A stretch of DNA of 64,000 nt, from assembly GCF_030817655.1 (NCBI RefSeq), contig NZ_JAUSZM010000003.1, positions 5,952,001 through 6,016,000 on the forward strand, given 5' to 3'. The translations under genes and the position numbers were made by a program. Numbering within the stretch: the stretch's first letter is position 1; each line of letters starts with the position of its first letter. Shown here piece by piece: positions 9,017-17,786 of this stretch. The DNA comes from Streptomyces sp. V4I2 (GTDB taxonomy: Bacteria > Actinomycetota > Actinomycetes > Streptomycetales > Streptomycetaceae). Under the pieces are notes generated by a model, which searched no databases, was not told the origin of the DNA, and was given only the letters and a program-made list of their open reading frames with translations.

Positions 9017-11431
9017 TCACACCGGGACGTCAGCCGCCCGCACACGGTCGAAGACCTCGTCCCCGTCCACCCCGGTGAGCAGGTACGCCTGGGCCTCCCC
9101 CACGTGGAAGTACATTCCGTGCAGCTCCAGCGCCCCGTCCCGCAGGGCCCGGGACACCGAGTCGTGGGCGCGCAGGTGCTCCAGTTGCTGGACCACGTTG
9201 GTCAGACAGAGCTGCTCGACCGCGTCGGCGGGCGCCCGTCCGGCCAGTCGGGCCCACGGCCGGCTGTCGTCGGCCAGGCACTCCAGGCTCGGCAGACCAT
9301 GCCTCAGCCACCGCTTGAGCGGTGTCTGGGCGCCCCCGGGCTCGGAGTTGAGCAGCGCCTGCATGGCCCCGCACCCGGAGTGCCCGCACACCGTGATAGA
9401 ACGCACCTTCAGCACCTCCACCGCGTACTCGATCGCGGCCGCCACCGAGTCGTCCCCGCTCTCCTCGCCGGGCGGCGGAACGAGGTTGCCCACATTCCGC
9501 ACCACGAACAGGTCGCCCGGCCCGCTGGAGGTGATCATCGAGGTGACGAGGCGCGAGTCGGCACAGGTGAGGAAGAGCTGGGACGGACGCTGCCCCTCGC
9601 GCGCCAGCCGGGCCAGCTCACCCCGCACGAGCGGTGCGGTGTGGCGCTGGAACGCGCTGATGCCACGCGCCAGTTGCCCGCTCGCCTCACCGGGCGCGCG
9701 GCCGGGTGCGCCCGGTGTGCCGGGTCCGCCGGTACGTCCGTCGTGGGGTGACGCGGCCTGCGGTCGGTCGCACTGGTGGTTGCGCCAGGCCGTCCAGGGG
9801 CGGCAGCGGCAGCCGGCGGTGTCGGTGGCCGACTCGCTGTCCCCGTCCCCGGGGTGGAGGTCGGCCGTGGTTCCGGGCTCACCGATCCGGACGCCGGCGC
9901 GGCGGCCGGTGAGTTCGGCGGTGCCGCCCCGCGCGGTGTGCGTGTTCTGCCAGTCCTGCAGTGTCTCGTACGCCGCGTGGTCCATGAACGACCCGTCCAA
10001 CTCCACCACGGCGTGCGCGCCTTGGGGTACGAGATGCAGGGCTCGGCTGAGCCGGGGCACCGCGAGGAAGGTCAGCTGTCCTCGTACGTGTACGTGATGG
10101 ACTCCTTCCTTCTCTTCGTGCGTGATGAGGGTGTGGGCGAGGCGGTTGAGGGCGACGGCTACGGCGACGGCGATGCCGAGCGTGACGCCCTCCAGGACGC
10201 CGAGGAGGGCCACGCCGAGTGTGGTGACGGCGTACACCAGCACTTCTCGGTGGCGCGTCACCGTGCGGATGTGGTGCAGGGACACCATCTGGATGCCGAC
10301 GGCCATCACCAGGGCGGCGAGCGAGGCGAGCGGGATGAACTCCAGGATCGGGACCATCAGCAGCGCGGCGACTACTACGAGAACGCCGTGCACCATCGTG
10401 GAGTTCCGGCTGACGGCACCGGCCTGGACATTCGCCGAACTGCGCACGGCGACGCCCGCGACGGGCAGTCCGCCGAGCGAGCCGGAGACGATGTTGGCGG
10501 CGCCCTGTCCGAGCAGTTCGCGGTCCAGGTCGGAGCGTGAGACGCGGGCGGGCAGGCCGGGGCGGCCGGCCACCAGTTTGTCCACGGCGACCGCGCCGAG
10601 CAGCGACTGCACGCTGCACACCAGCGTGGTGGTGAGCACGGCGGCGACCAGGCCGAGCACCGGGCCTTCGGGATGTCCGGCCAGGGCGTGGCTGCGCCAG
10701 GACGGCAGGTCGACCTTGGGCAGGGTCAGCCCGGCGAGCGAGGCGGCGGCGGTGGCCCCGGCGACGGCGACGAGCGCGGCCGGGATCCGGCGCAGCAGGC
10801 GTCCGGCCCGACCGGGAATCCGCGGCCAGAGCAGCAGCAGGGCCAAGGTCAGCGCGCTCACCGACACGGCGGCCGGGTGCAGGTCCGCCAACTGGGCGGG
10901 CAGCGCACGCACGTTGTCGAGGACGGAGCTCTGCGGAGTGCCGCCGAGGACGATGTGCAACTGGGCGACGGCGATGGTGACGCCGATGCCGGCGAGCATT
11001 CCGTGCACGATCGCGGGGCTGACGGCGAGGGCACTGCGGGCCACGCGCAGGCACCCGAGGCCGAGTTGGGCGAGGCCGGCCAGGACGGTGATGGCGCAGG
11101 TCGTCCGCCAGCCGTAGCGCTGGATGAGGTCGGCGGTGACCACGGTGAGCCCGGCGGCGGGGCCGCTGACCTGGAGCGGGGCGCCGCCGAGCCGGCCGGC
11201 GACGAGGCCTCCGACGGCGGCGGCGACGAGTCCGGCCTGCAGTGGCGCACCGGTGGCGAGGGCGATGCCGAGGGACAGGGGCAGGGCGATCAGGAAGACC
11301 GCGATCGAGGCCGAGATGTCGGCGCCCGCGATGCGGAAACGGCGGGGCGAGGACGGCGGGGGGCTGTGGGGCGGGTGGATGGCCTTCGGCCGAGTCGAGT
11401 CGGCAGTGGGGCTGGGGACGCAGGCTGACAT
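9017..11431 (-). CDS. SulP-family inorganic anion transporter fused to beta-carbonic anhydrase
   Basis: 804 residues. Residues 25-430 form the multi-helix SulP transporter, starting FRIAGADISASIAVFLIALP with repeated Gly/Ala-rich helices. Residues 440-520 resemble a STAS domain (VELDGSFMDHAAYETLQDW). A disordered Pro/Gly linker leads to a beta-carbonic anhydrase at about 575-800. The anhydrase zinc ligands are Cys623 (with Asp625 and Arg627 in CADSR), His684 and Cys687 (CGHSGCG). The fusion implies bicarbonate transport coupled to CO2/HCO3- interconversion at the membrane; this arrangement is known in several bacteria. The ATG at 11431 has no strong ribosome binding site. It is divergent from the lipoprotein gene at 11742. 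Confidence 0.92.
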   Translation of the reverse strand: MSACVPSPTADSTRPKAIHPPHSPPPSSPRRFRIAGADISASIAVFLIALPLSLGIALATGAPLQAGLVAAAVGGLVAGRLGGAPLQVSGPAAGLTVVTADLIQRYGWRTTCAITVLAGLAQLGLGCLRVARSALAVSPAIVHGMLAGIGVTIAVAQLHIVLGGTPQSSVLDNVRALPAQLADLHPAAVSVSALTLALLLLWPRIPGRAGRLLRRIPAALVAVAGATAAASLAGLTLPKVDLPSWRSHALAGHPEGPVLGLVAAVLTTTLVCSVQSLLGAVAVDKLVAGRPGLPARVSRSDLDRELLGQGAANIVSGSLGGLPVAGVAVRSSANVQAGAVSRNSTMVHGVLVVVAALLMVPILEFIPLASLAALVMAVGIQMVSLHHIRTVTRHREVLVYAVTTLGVALLGVLEGVTLGIAVAVAVALNRLAHTLITHEEKEGVHHVHVRGQLTFLAVPRLSRALHLVPQGAHAVVELDGSFMDHAAYETLQDWQNTHTARGGTAELTGRRAGVRIGEPGTTADLHPGDGDSESATDTAGCRCRPWTAWRNHQCDRPQAASPHDGRTGGPGTPGAPGRAPGEASGQLARGISAFQRHTAPLVRGELARLAREGQRPSQLFLTCADSRLVTSMITSSGPGDLFVVRNVGNLVPPPGEESGDDSVAAAIEYAVEVLKVRSITVCGHSGCGAMQALLNSEPGGAQTPLKRWLRHGLPSLECLADDSRPWARLAGRAPADAVEQLCLTNVVQQLEHLRAHDSVSRALRDGALELHGMYFHVGEAQAYLLTGVDGDEVFDRVRAADVPV

Positions 11432-11741
11432 TTTTTCCCGTCTCCTCCGGGGCGGCGCGGTCGCGGATCTGGTGGTCCCCCGTCGGCGGGGGGTCGGGTC
11501 GGCGGCCGTGGGTCACGGCGTGCAGCGGCGGGACGATTCAACGCTCAGTAAATGGATCGTAATGCAGAGTAAAGACCGAGCATAGACTTTCCGGGCAAAT
11601 GGGTGAATCAGTCACTCGGAGTGATGAAGCACTCATTTGATCGGCTTGTCGTGCTAATTCCTTCTCAGTCCCGTGCGAGATTGACGGCCACAACACGCCC
11701 TCACCGGCGTCGGCCGAGAGAAGGAAGAAGGTGGGCGGAAC
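11432..11741. promoter_or_regulatory. Divergent promoter region with a TCACTC-G-GAGTGA palindrome
   Basis: 310 bases without a gene separate the SulP fusion from the lipoprotein gene. The central part (11535-11650) is AT-rich. At 11612-11624 it contains the perfect palindrome TCACTC-G-GAGTGA, with a further CACTC 20 bases on. The palindrome is suited to a dimeric repressor; no regulator can be named. Confidence 0.4.
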
Positions 11742-13025
11742 ATGGCCGCCACCCAGAGGATCGCCGCGGGCGCCGTGATCACCGCGGTCTGTGCCGCGTC
11801 CCTGGCCGGTTGCGCGATCGGCAGCGACGGTTCGAAGGAAGGAGCGCCGGGGCCGCAGAAGGCGAAGCCCGCCCAGGCGCCGCCCAAGAGCGCGGTCCGC
11901 CTGATCGGCGACGGCTCCACCTCGTACACCGGAGCACAGCCCCACCTGCCCAGCCCCGAACGCCTCAAGCCGGGCCACAAGCCCCCGCAGTTCGTGGTGT
12001 TCTCCTGGGACGGCGCCGGCGAGGACGGCCAGAAGCTGTTCTCCCACTTCCGCAAGGTCGCCAAGGCGAACAACGCGACGATGACGTACTTCCTCAGCGG
12101 TGTGTACATGCTGCCGGAGGACAAGCGCGACCTGTACCGGCCGCCGCAGCACTCCCCGGGCCGCTCCGACATCGGCTTCAACGACGAGGAGGGCATCGCC
12201 GAGACCGTGAAGCAGCTGCGCATGGCGTGGCTGGAGGGCAACGAGATCGGCACCCACTTCAACGGCCACTTCTGCGGCAGCGGCGGCGGGGTCGGCGAGT
12301 GGTCGGTGGAGGAGTGGAAGGACGAGATCGCTCAGGCGAAGCGCTTCGTGAAGTCCTGGAAGACCAACACCGGCATGAAGAAGGCCTCCCCGCTGCCCTT
12401 CGACTACGACAAGGAGCTCATCGGAGCCCGCACGCCCTGCCTGGAGGGCCAGAAGAACTTCATGAAGGCCGCCCGTGAGCTGGGCTTCCGCTACGACACC
12501 AGTGGTGTCAACGACCAGGTCTGGCCCAGGAAGAAGGAGGGCCTGTGGGACCTGTCGATGCAGCTCGTGCCGTTCCCCGGGCACTCCTACGAGCAGTTGA
12601 CGATGGACTACAGCTTCATGGTCAACCAGTCGGGCACCAAGACCCAGGGTGACTCCAGGAAACACGGCTTCTGGGGCGACCAGATGCGCGACGGCCTCCT
12701 CAAGGGCTTCCACCGGGCCTACGACGGCAACCGCGCGCCCCTGATCATCGGCAACCACTTCGAGTCCTGGAACGGCGGCACCTACATGCGGGCCGTCGAG
12801 GAGGTCATCGAGGACGTCTGCAACAAGCCCGACGTGCGCTGCGTGTCCTTCCGGCAGCTCGCCGACTGGCTGGACGCCCAGGACCCGAAGACCCTTCAGA
12901 AACTGCGGTCCCTGAAGGTCGGCGAGGCCCCGAAGCAGAGCTGGGCGTCCTTCCTGTCGGGCCGCCCGGCCCCGGCCCCGGCCCCGAAGGGCGTGCCCGG
13001 GGCGCCGGCGGCCAAGCGGCAGTAG
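11742..13025 (+). CDS. Secreted lipoprotein with a polysaccharide-deacetylase-like domain
   Basis: 427 residues with a signal peptide ending in the lipobox LAGC, cysteine about 24, so it is likely anchored to the outer face of the membrane. The body resembles the NodB deacetylase fold: strand VVFSWDGAGEDG stands where the TFDDG motif is expected and keeps one aspartate, and EIGTHFNGHFC supplies the His-x3-His metal site. GNHFESWNGGTYMRAVEEVIEDVC follows at the position of the late motifs. The loss of one aspartate in motif 1 makes activity uncertain. The ATG at 11742 follows AAGGAAGAAGG. The 3' end stops three bases from the convergent ATPase gene. Confidence 0.7.
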   Translation: MAATQRIAAGAVITAVCAASLAGCAIGSDGSKEGAPGPQKAKPAQAPPKSAVRLIGDGSTSYTGAQPHLPSPERLKPGHKPPQFVVFSWDGAGEDGQKLFSHFRKVAKANNATMTYFLSGVYMLPEDKRDLYRPPQHSPGRSDIGFNDEEGIAETVKQLRMAWLEGNEIGTHFNGHFCGSGGGVGEWSVEEWKDEIAQAKRFVKSWKTNTGMKKASPLPFDYDKELIGARTPCLEGQKNFMKAARELGFRYDTSGVNDQVWPRKKEGLWDLSMQLVPFPGHSYEQLTMDYSFMVNQSGTKTQGDSRKHGFWGDQMRDGLLKGFHRAYDGNRAPLIIGNHFESWNGGTYMRAVEEVIEDVCNKPDVRCVSFRQLADWLDAQDPKTLQKLRSLKVGEAPKQSWASFLSGRPAPAPAPKGVPGAPAAKRQ

Positions 13026-13028
13026 CCG

Positions 13029-14008
13029 TCAGGCGGTTGCCGCGACGCTCTCGCCGAGTACGAAGGAGGGGTCGACCTGCGCCGCCAGGTCGGCCCCGGT
13101 GCGCTCGTTGCCCCAGGACCGGGCGTTCTTCAGGTGGAAGTGCACCATCTGGCGTGTGTAGCACTCCCAGTCGCGCAGTTCGTACGTCGCGTCGACGGCC
13201 GACTGCAACCGGCTCAGGGCGCGGTGGTTGGCGTCCTCCAGGAGATCGAACCGGGGCGGCCGGCCTTCTCCAGTGCGCGCACCCAGTTGGAGTGCCCCAC
13301 CGTCATGAGCAGGTCGTCCCCGACTTCGGCGCGGAGGAAGTCGAGGTCGTCCTGCCCCTGCACCTTGTTGCCGACGACCTTCAGGGTGACGCCGAAGTCG
13401 CGGGCGTACTCCTTGTACTGGCGATAGACGGAGACTCCCTTCCGGGTCGGTTCGGCGACGAGGAACGTGATGTCGAAGCGGGTGAACATGCCGGAGGCGA
13501 AGGAGTCCGATCCCGCCGTCATGTCCACCACGACGTACTCGTCGGGGCCGTCGACGAGGTGGTTCAGGCACAGCTCCACCGCTCCGGTCTTGGAGTGGTA
13601 GCAGGCGACCCCCAGGTCGGCGTCCGTGAAGGGGCCGGTGACCATCAAACGGACGGCGCCGCCCTCCAGTTCCACCGGGCGGGCACAGGCGTCGAACACC
13701 GGGTTGTCCTCGCGCACCCGCAGCAGCCGGGAGCCCTCGCCGGGCGGAGTGGTCTTGATCATCGTCTCGGTGGAGGCGATGCGGGGGTTGGAGCCGCGCA
13801 GGTAGTCCTTGATCAGCGGCAGTCGCTCGCCCATCGCGGGCAGCGCGGCCGCCTCCGCCTCGTCCAGGCCGAGGGCCGGGCCCAGGTGCTGGTTGATGTC
13901 GGCGTCGACGGCGACGACCGGCGCCCCCGTGGTCGCGAGGTGGCGGATGAACAGGGAGGACAGGGTGGTCTTGCCGCTGCCACCCTTCCCGACGAAAGCA
14001 ATTTTCAT
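13029..14008 (-). pseudogene. MinD/CooC-like ATP-binding protein, split by a single-base frameshift
   Basis: From ATG 14008 (a GTG at 14014 is also possible) the frame gives MKIAFVGKGGSGKTTLSSLF, a deviant Walker A motif, then VVAVDADINQHLGPALGL and EYVVVDMTAGSDSF, typical of the SIMIBI/CooC group of switch ATPases. Homology continues to RALEKAGRP near 13257, then jumps frame to RFDLLEDANHRALSRLQSAVDATYELRDWECYTRQMV, ending at 13029. A C-run that reads CCCC where CCCCC would restore frame explains the break. The restored protein would be about 326 residues. It is either a real recent mutation or a sequencing error in a homopolymer. In S. coelicolor an ATP/GTP-binding gene of this type occupies this place. 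Confidence 0.75.
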
Positions 14009-14109
14009 GTTCACCAAGCGTAGTTGCCGGATAGCTGTAGGTGGCTGGTGTGCGTGAAGAAGACCACTCCTTCGTGGGGTGCGCGCCCGGGCTGCGTAGG
14101 GTCGTACTT

Positions 14110-14934
14110 ATGAGTACGACAGGCGCGACCGCCGATCCGCTCGCCGCCCTGGGTTCGCTGCCCGGGGTGGCCGAGTCCGTGGAGTCCGTGCGTAAAGCCG
14201 TGGACCGGGTCTACGGGCATCGGGTCATGCGGCGCCGCAGCAACGAGATCACCTCCGAGGCCGCCCTGCGCGGCGCGCGCGGCTCGGGGGCGCTGTCCGG
14301 AGCGGACTGGGCCCTGGAGGAGGTGCGCCGCCGCACCGACTTCAGTGGTGACGACGAGGCGCGTGTCATGGGCGCCGCCCTGCGGCTGACCGCCGAGGCG
14401 GGCCAACTGCTGTCCATCTGGCGGCAGTCGCCCCTGCGCGTGCTGGCCCGGCTGCACCTGGTCGCGGCCGCCACCACGGGCGACGAGGTCGGGCGTCCGC
14501 GCCAGGCGGGCGAGCCGGTCGAGGAGCCGCTGGTCGAGCTGCCGCTGCCGAGCGCGGCGGAGGTCTCCGGCCGTCTGGAAGGGCTCTCCGGGCTGATCAT
14601 CGCGGGCGGTTCGGCCCCCGCGCTGGTCACGGCGGCCGTCGTACACGGCGAACTGCTCGCCCTGCGTCCGTTCGTCTCCCACAACGGCCTGGTCGCGCGC
14701 GCCGCCGAACGCATCGTTCTGGTCGGCAGCGGCCTGGACCCGAAGTCCGTCTGTCCGGCGGAGGTCGGTCACGCCGAACTGGGCCGCGCGGCCTACCTGG
14801 CGGCGCTCGACGGGTACGTCTCCGGCACCCCGGAGGGCATGGCCGCCTGGATCGCCCACTGCGGCCGGGCGGTCGGACTGGGGGCGCGCGAATCGACAGC
14901 CGTGTGCGAGGCGCTACAGCGCGGGGCGGCGTAG
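14110..14934 (+). CDS. Fic-like protein with degenerate active-site motif
   Basis: 274 residues from the ATG at 14110. The segment HGELLALRPFVSHNGLVARAAERIVLV aligns with the Fic signature HPFxxGNGRxxR, but the catalytic histidine is arginine, the second glycine-asparagine pair is only partly kept (HNG) and the following arginine is leucine, so AMP transfer is doubtful. The preceding part is helical, as in Fic/Doc proteins. A TAGGGT hexamer at 14096-14101 lies nine bases upstream of the ATG and no ribosome binding site is visible, so the transcript may be leaderless. It is divergent from the ATPase gene, and terminators 14938-14991 follow. Annotated elsewhere as oxidoreductase without evidence that I can see. 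Confidence 0.6.
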   Translation: MSTTGATADPLAALGSLPGVAESVESVRKAVDRVYGHRVMRRRSNEITSEAALRGARGSGALSGADWALEEVRRRTDFSGDDEARVMGAALRLTAEAGQLLSIWRQSPLRVLARLHLVAAATTGDEVGRPRQAGEPVEEPLVELPLPSAAEVSGRLEGLSGLIIAGGSAPALVTAAVVHGELLALRPFVSHNGLVARAAERIVLVGSGLDPKSVCPAEVGHAELGRAAYLAALDGYVSGTPEGMAAWIAHCGRAVGLGARESTAVCEALQRGAA

Positions 14935-14937
14935 GAG

Positions 14938-14991
14938 TCCCGGAAGAACTCCGGGAAAGGGTTGCGGCGGTACGAGGATTCGTACCGCCGC
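14938..14991 (+). terminator. Double hairpin terminator after the Fic-like gene
   Basis: Two consecutive stems: TCCCGGA/TCCGGGA at 14938-14956, and a perfect 12-bp stem GCGGCGGTACGA/TCGTACCGCCGC with a GGAT loop at 14964-14991. They start four bases after the stop codon and probably also stop readthrough from the convergent HAD gene. Confidence 0.7.
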
Positions 14992-15278
14992 TGGCATGTC
15001 CACCGGGGTACCAAGCGTCCTCGAATGGTGCCCATCAGGTCGGGAACTTTGCCCGTCCCTGGTGCGGCTGGCCCGTAATCGACGGGTCGACGTCGCGTGG
15101 GTGCCCGGTGTGCATGCTCGGTCCGTGGGGCCAAATGCGTTCTTAAGGTGATCCTTTCGGATGTCCTTGGTCTCGCGGGCCGTTAACCCCTTTGTACTCC
15201 AGGACCGGAGCAAGCGGAAGCCCAGGCAGCACTTCTTTACTTTTGGGTTCAAAAGACATTAAACGGGCGTCGCCCTGG
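14992..15278. other. Convergent intergenic region, no gene seen
   Basis: Between the terminators of the Fic-like gene and the stop of the HAD gene there are about 290 bases of comparatively AT-richer sequence, including TTCTTTACTTTTGGG near 15232. I find no convincing reading frame. Confidence 0.4.
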
Positions 15279-16112
15279 TCAGGCCGGAGTTGAACGGCGC
15301 CGGCTTGCGTACCAGACGAGGCCCGCGGTGGCCGCCGCGGCGCCTATTGCCGCGACCGCGACGAGTGCCGGACGGGGCGGCACGGAGAAGGCGGGGAGTC
15401 GCTGCTTGAGCCGGACCGGCCGGTGGAAATCGAGAATCGGCCACCCGCGCGCGAGCGCCTCGCGGCGCAGTGTGCGGTCGGGATTCACCGCGTGGGGATG
15501 ACCGACGGATTCCAGCATCGGCAGATCGGTCGCCGAGTCGCTGTAGGCGTAGCAGCGCGAGAGGTCGTACCCCTCGGACACGGCCAGCTCCTTGATCGCC
15601 TCGGCTTTCGTCGGGCCGTACGCGTAGTACTCCACCTCTCCGGTGAAGCAGCCGTCCTCGCCCACCACCATGCGGGTCGCCACCACGCGGTCCGCGCCGA
15701 GCATCTCGCCGATCGGTTCGACCACCTCGGCGCCCGACGTGGACACGATGACGACGTCACGTCCGGCGGTGTGGTGCTCCTCGATGAGGGAGGCGGCTTC
15801 GTCGTAGATGATCGGGTCGATGAGTTCGTGGAGCGTCTCGGCGACGATCTCCTTGACCTGCTGGACGTTCCAGCCGCGCACGAGCGCGGACAGATACTCG
15901 CGGGTGCGCTCCATCTGGTCGTGGTCCATACCGCCCACGAGGAAGACGAACTGGGCATATGCGGTACGCAAGGCCGCCCTGCGGTTGATCAGCCCGCCTT
16001 GGTAGAAGGACTTGCTGAAGGTGAGCGTGCTCGACTTCGCAATGACCGTCTTGTCCAGGTCAAAGAAGGCCGCTGTGCGGGGCAAGGAGTGGTTTTCCAC
16101 AACCATGAGCAT
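15279..16112 (-). CDS. HAD-superfamily phosphatase (subfamily IB, SerB-like) with C-terminal membrane anchor
   Basis: 277 residues from the ATG at 16112. Motif I is FFDLDKTVIAKSS, with nucleophile Asp18 and acid/base Asp20. Motif II is the serine in VIVSTSGAEVV. A lysine occurs in PTKAEAIKEL. Motif III is CYAYSDSATDLPMLE. This is the SerB/HAD-IB layout, which includes phosphoserine phosphatases, but the physiological substrate is not known. A hydrophobic segment near the C-terminus (ALVAVAAIGAAAATAGLVWYA) followed by arginines predicts an inner-membrane anchor. Its M. tuberculosis counterpart (Rv3661) also precedes ssd divergently. The start is uncertain: an ATG two codons downstream and longer forms to 16187 are open. 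Confidence 0.82.
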   Translation of the reverse strand: MLMVVENHSLPRTAAFFDLDKTVIAKSSTLTFSKSFYQGGLINRRAALRTAYAQFVFLVGGMDHDQMERTREYLSALVRGWNVQQVKEIVAETLHELIDPIIYDEAASLIEEHHTAGRDVVIVSTSGAEVVEPIGEMLGADRVVATRMVVGEDGCFTGEVEYYAYGPTKAEAIKELAVSEGYDLSRCYAYSDSATDLPMLESVGHPHAVNPDRTLRREALARGWPILDFHRPVRLKQRLPAFSVPPRPALVAVAAIGAAAATAGLVWYASRRRSTPA

Positions 16113-16676
16113 AGGTGCTGCCCATTCGGCGTAAGGTTGGCGCGTTGGTTTGCCTGAGAGGCCTCTCGGGTACACCATGGAAGTCACGGATCGTTCGCGA
16201 CCGTGCTAACCCGGTCCGACTCCTCCCCCCCCGAGTCGGCCGTGGAGACGACCCCCGCTCTCCCCCCCGGCGGGGGTCGTCGCATGTCCGGGTGGGTTTT
16301 TCCTCTTCTGTACGCGGCCGCTGGGCCGTGCTGAGGCGGCTGCGGCCGCCTCTTTCGCATGTCCATGATCCGTCACCGTGTGTAGCCAAGGTGCTGCTCT
16401 GTGGAAGTCGCACAGCGGGTGGTACAGGGGTCACCGGTTTGGGTGACGGCGATATTCACAGGTGCCGAGTTGTCCACAGTTTTCGTCCAAGATCCACAAG
16501 ATTTCCGGGATCGCTGCACCGTGATTCCAACGCGCCCGGCTCGCACCGAGTTCATGGCTGGTTCCGGTTAGTCGGATGCGTTTGGCCGGTTGGTATCGGC
16601 CGTTCATATGGAGGCCGGTTGCCGGTTCTTCACACGTTCGGGAATCGCGGGGCCAAGGTGGCGCCGCGGAAGGGGG
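16113..16676. other. Divergent intergenic region of 560 bases with strong hairpins
   Basis: It separates the HAD gene (minus) and ssd (plus). It contains GAGAGGCCTCTC at 16156-16167, a CCGACTC/GAGTCGG stem at 16216-16239 and a perfect 12-bp stem GACGACCCCCGC/GCGGGGGTCGTC at 16247-16281, followed 13 bases later by GGGTTTTTCC. The part nearer ssd (16430-16600) is AT-richer and probably holds its promoter. No reading frame is convincing. Confidence 0.5.
16150..16301 (+). ncRNA. Possible small RNA with a terminator-like hairpin
   Basis: A terminator-like 12-bp stem plus T-tract (GGGTTTTTCC) lies between two genes that are both transcribed away from it, so neither gene needs it. The simplest reading is a short plus-strand transcript from about 16150, passing through the CCGACTC/GAGTCGG stem and ending after 16281. 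No known RNA family is recognised and the 5' end is a guess. Confidence 0.25.
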
Positions 16677-17786
16677 ATGGACACCGTGGCCGCAGCCGTC
16701 ACACACGATCCACCCGCCGCCGGAGGGCGGCAGGGCAAGCCGTTGATCGTCACGGAAGACGCCGAACTGCTGGACGACCTGCTGCGCCTGTGCGCGGCCG
16801 CCGGCGCCACACCCGAGGTCCACCACGGAGTGCCGGACACCAGAGGCAGCTGGGAGGCCGCACCGCTCGTGCTGGTCGGCGACGACGCCGCACGGCGCGT
16901 GCGCGGGGCCGCACGCAGGCGCGGAGTGGTGCTGGTCGGGCGCGACCAGGACGACTCGGGGGTCTGGCAGCGGGCCGTCGAGATCGGCGCCGACCACGTC
17001 CTGATGCTGCCTGACGGCGAGCAGTGGCTGGTCGACCGCATCGCCGACGTGGCCGAGGGCATCGGCCGGCCCGCCCTCACCGTCGGCGTCATCGGCGGCC
17101 GGGGCGGGGCCGGGGCGTCCACGCTCGCCTGCGCGCTCGCCGTCACCTCCGCGCGCGAGGGACTGCGCACGCTCCTGGTGGACGCCGATCCGCTGGGCGG
17201 CGGACTCGACGTACTCCTCGGCGGTGAGAGCGCCGAGGGACTGCGCTGGCCCGCGTTCGCCGCCTCGCGTGGGCGGGTCGGCGGCGGCGCCCTAGAGGAG
17301 TCATTGCCGCGACTGCACTCGCTGCGGGTGCTGAGCTGGGACCGCAGCGACTGTGTCGCCGTCCCGCCGCAGGCCGTGCGGGCGGTGCTCGCCGCGGCCC
17401 GGCGCCGGGGCGGCACGGTCGTCGTCGATCTGCCGCGCCGCATCGACGACGGGGTCGCCGAGATCCTCGCCCAACTCGACGTCGGGCTCCTTGTGGTCCC
17501 CGCGGAGCTGCGTGCCGTGGCCGCGGCGGGCCGGGTGGCCTCCGCCGTCGGCATGGTCCTGCGCGACCTGCGGGTCGCCGTCCGCGGGCCTTACACACCC
17601 GGGCTCGAAGACCGCGAAGTAGCCCGGCTGCTCGGACTGCCGCTGGCCGGCGAGGTGCCTGTGGAGTCCGCGCTGCTGCGCCCGCACGGGAGCGAGACGC
17701 CGCCCGGCGCGGCCGCACGAGGGCCGCTCGCGCGCTTCTGCAAGGAGTTCTGGGAGCGGGCGTTGATGGAGGCGGGTGCCGCGTGA
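16677..17786 (+). CDS. ssd: Septum-site-determining protein Ssd / TadZ-like MinD-family protein
   Basis: About 370 residues. An N-terminal receiver-like region (PLIVTEDAELLDDLLRLCAAAG) is followed from about residue 135 by a ParA/MinD ATPase fold: TVGVIGGRGGAGASTLACALA, LLVDADPLGGGLDVLLGG and GGTVVVDLPRRID. The P-loop has alanine where the catalytic lysine is expected (GGAGAST), so ATP hydrolysis may be lost. In Tad systems TadZ/CpaE localises the pilus machinery; in M. tuberculosis the equivalent Ssd (Rv3660c) affects septum placement. The ATG at 16677 follows GGAAGGGG very closely; the GTG at 16686 has better spacing and may be the true start. The stop overlaps tadA by four bases. Confidence 0.85.
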   Translation: MDTVAAAVTHDPPAAGGRQGKPLIVTEDAELLDDLLRLCAAAGATPEVHHGVPDTRGSWEAAPLVLVGDDAARRVRGAARRRGVVLVGRDQDDSGVWQRAVEIGADHVLMLPDGEQWLVDRIADVAEGIGRPALTVGVIGGRGGAGASTLACALAVTSAREGLRTLLVDADPLGGGLDVLLGGESAEGLRWPAFAASRGRVGGGALEESLPRLHSLRVLSWDRSDCVAVPPQAVRAVLAAARRRGGTVVVDLPRRIDDGVAEILAQLDVGLLVVPAELRAVAAAGRVASAVGMVLRDLRVAVRGPYTPGLEDREVARLLGLPLAGEVPVESALLRPHGSETPPGAAARGPLARFCKEFWERALMEAGAA

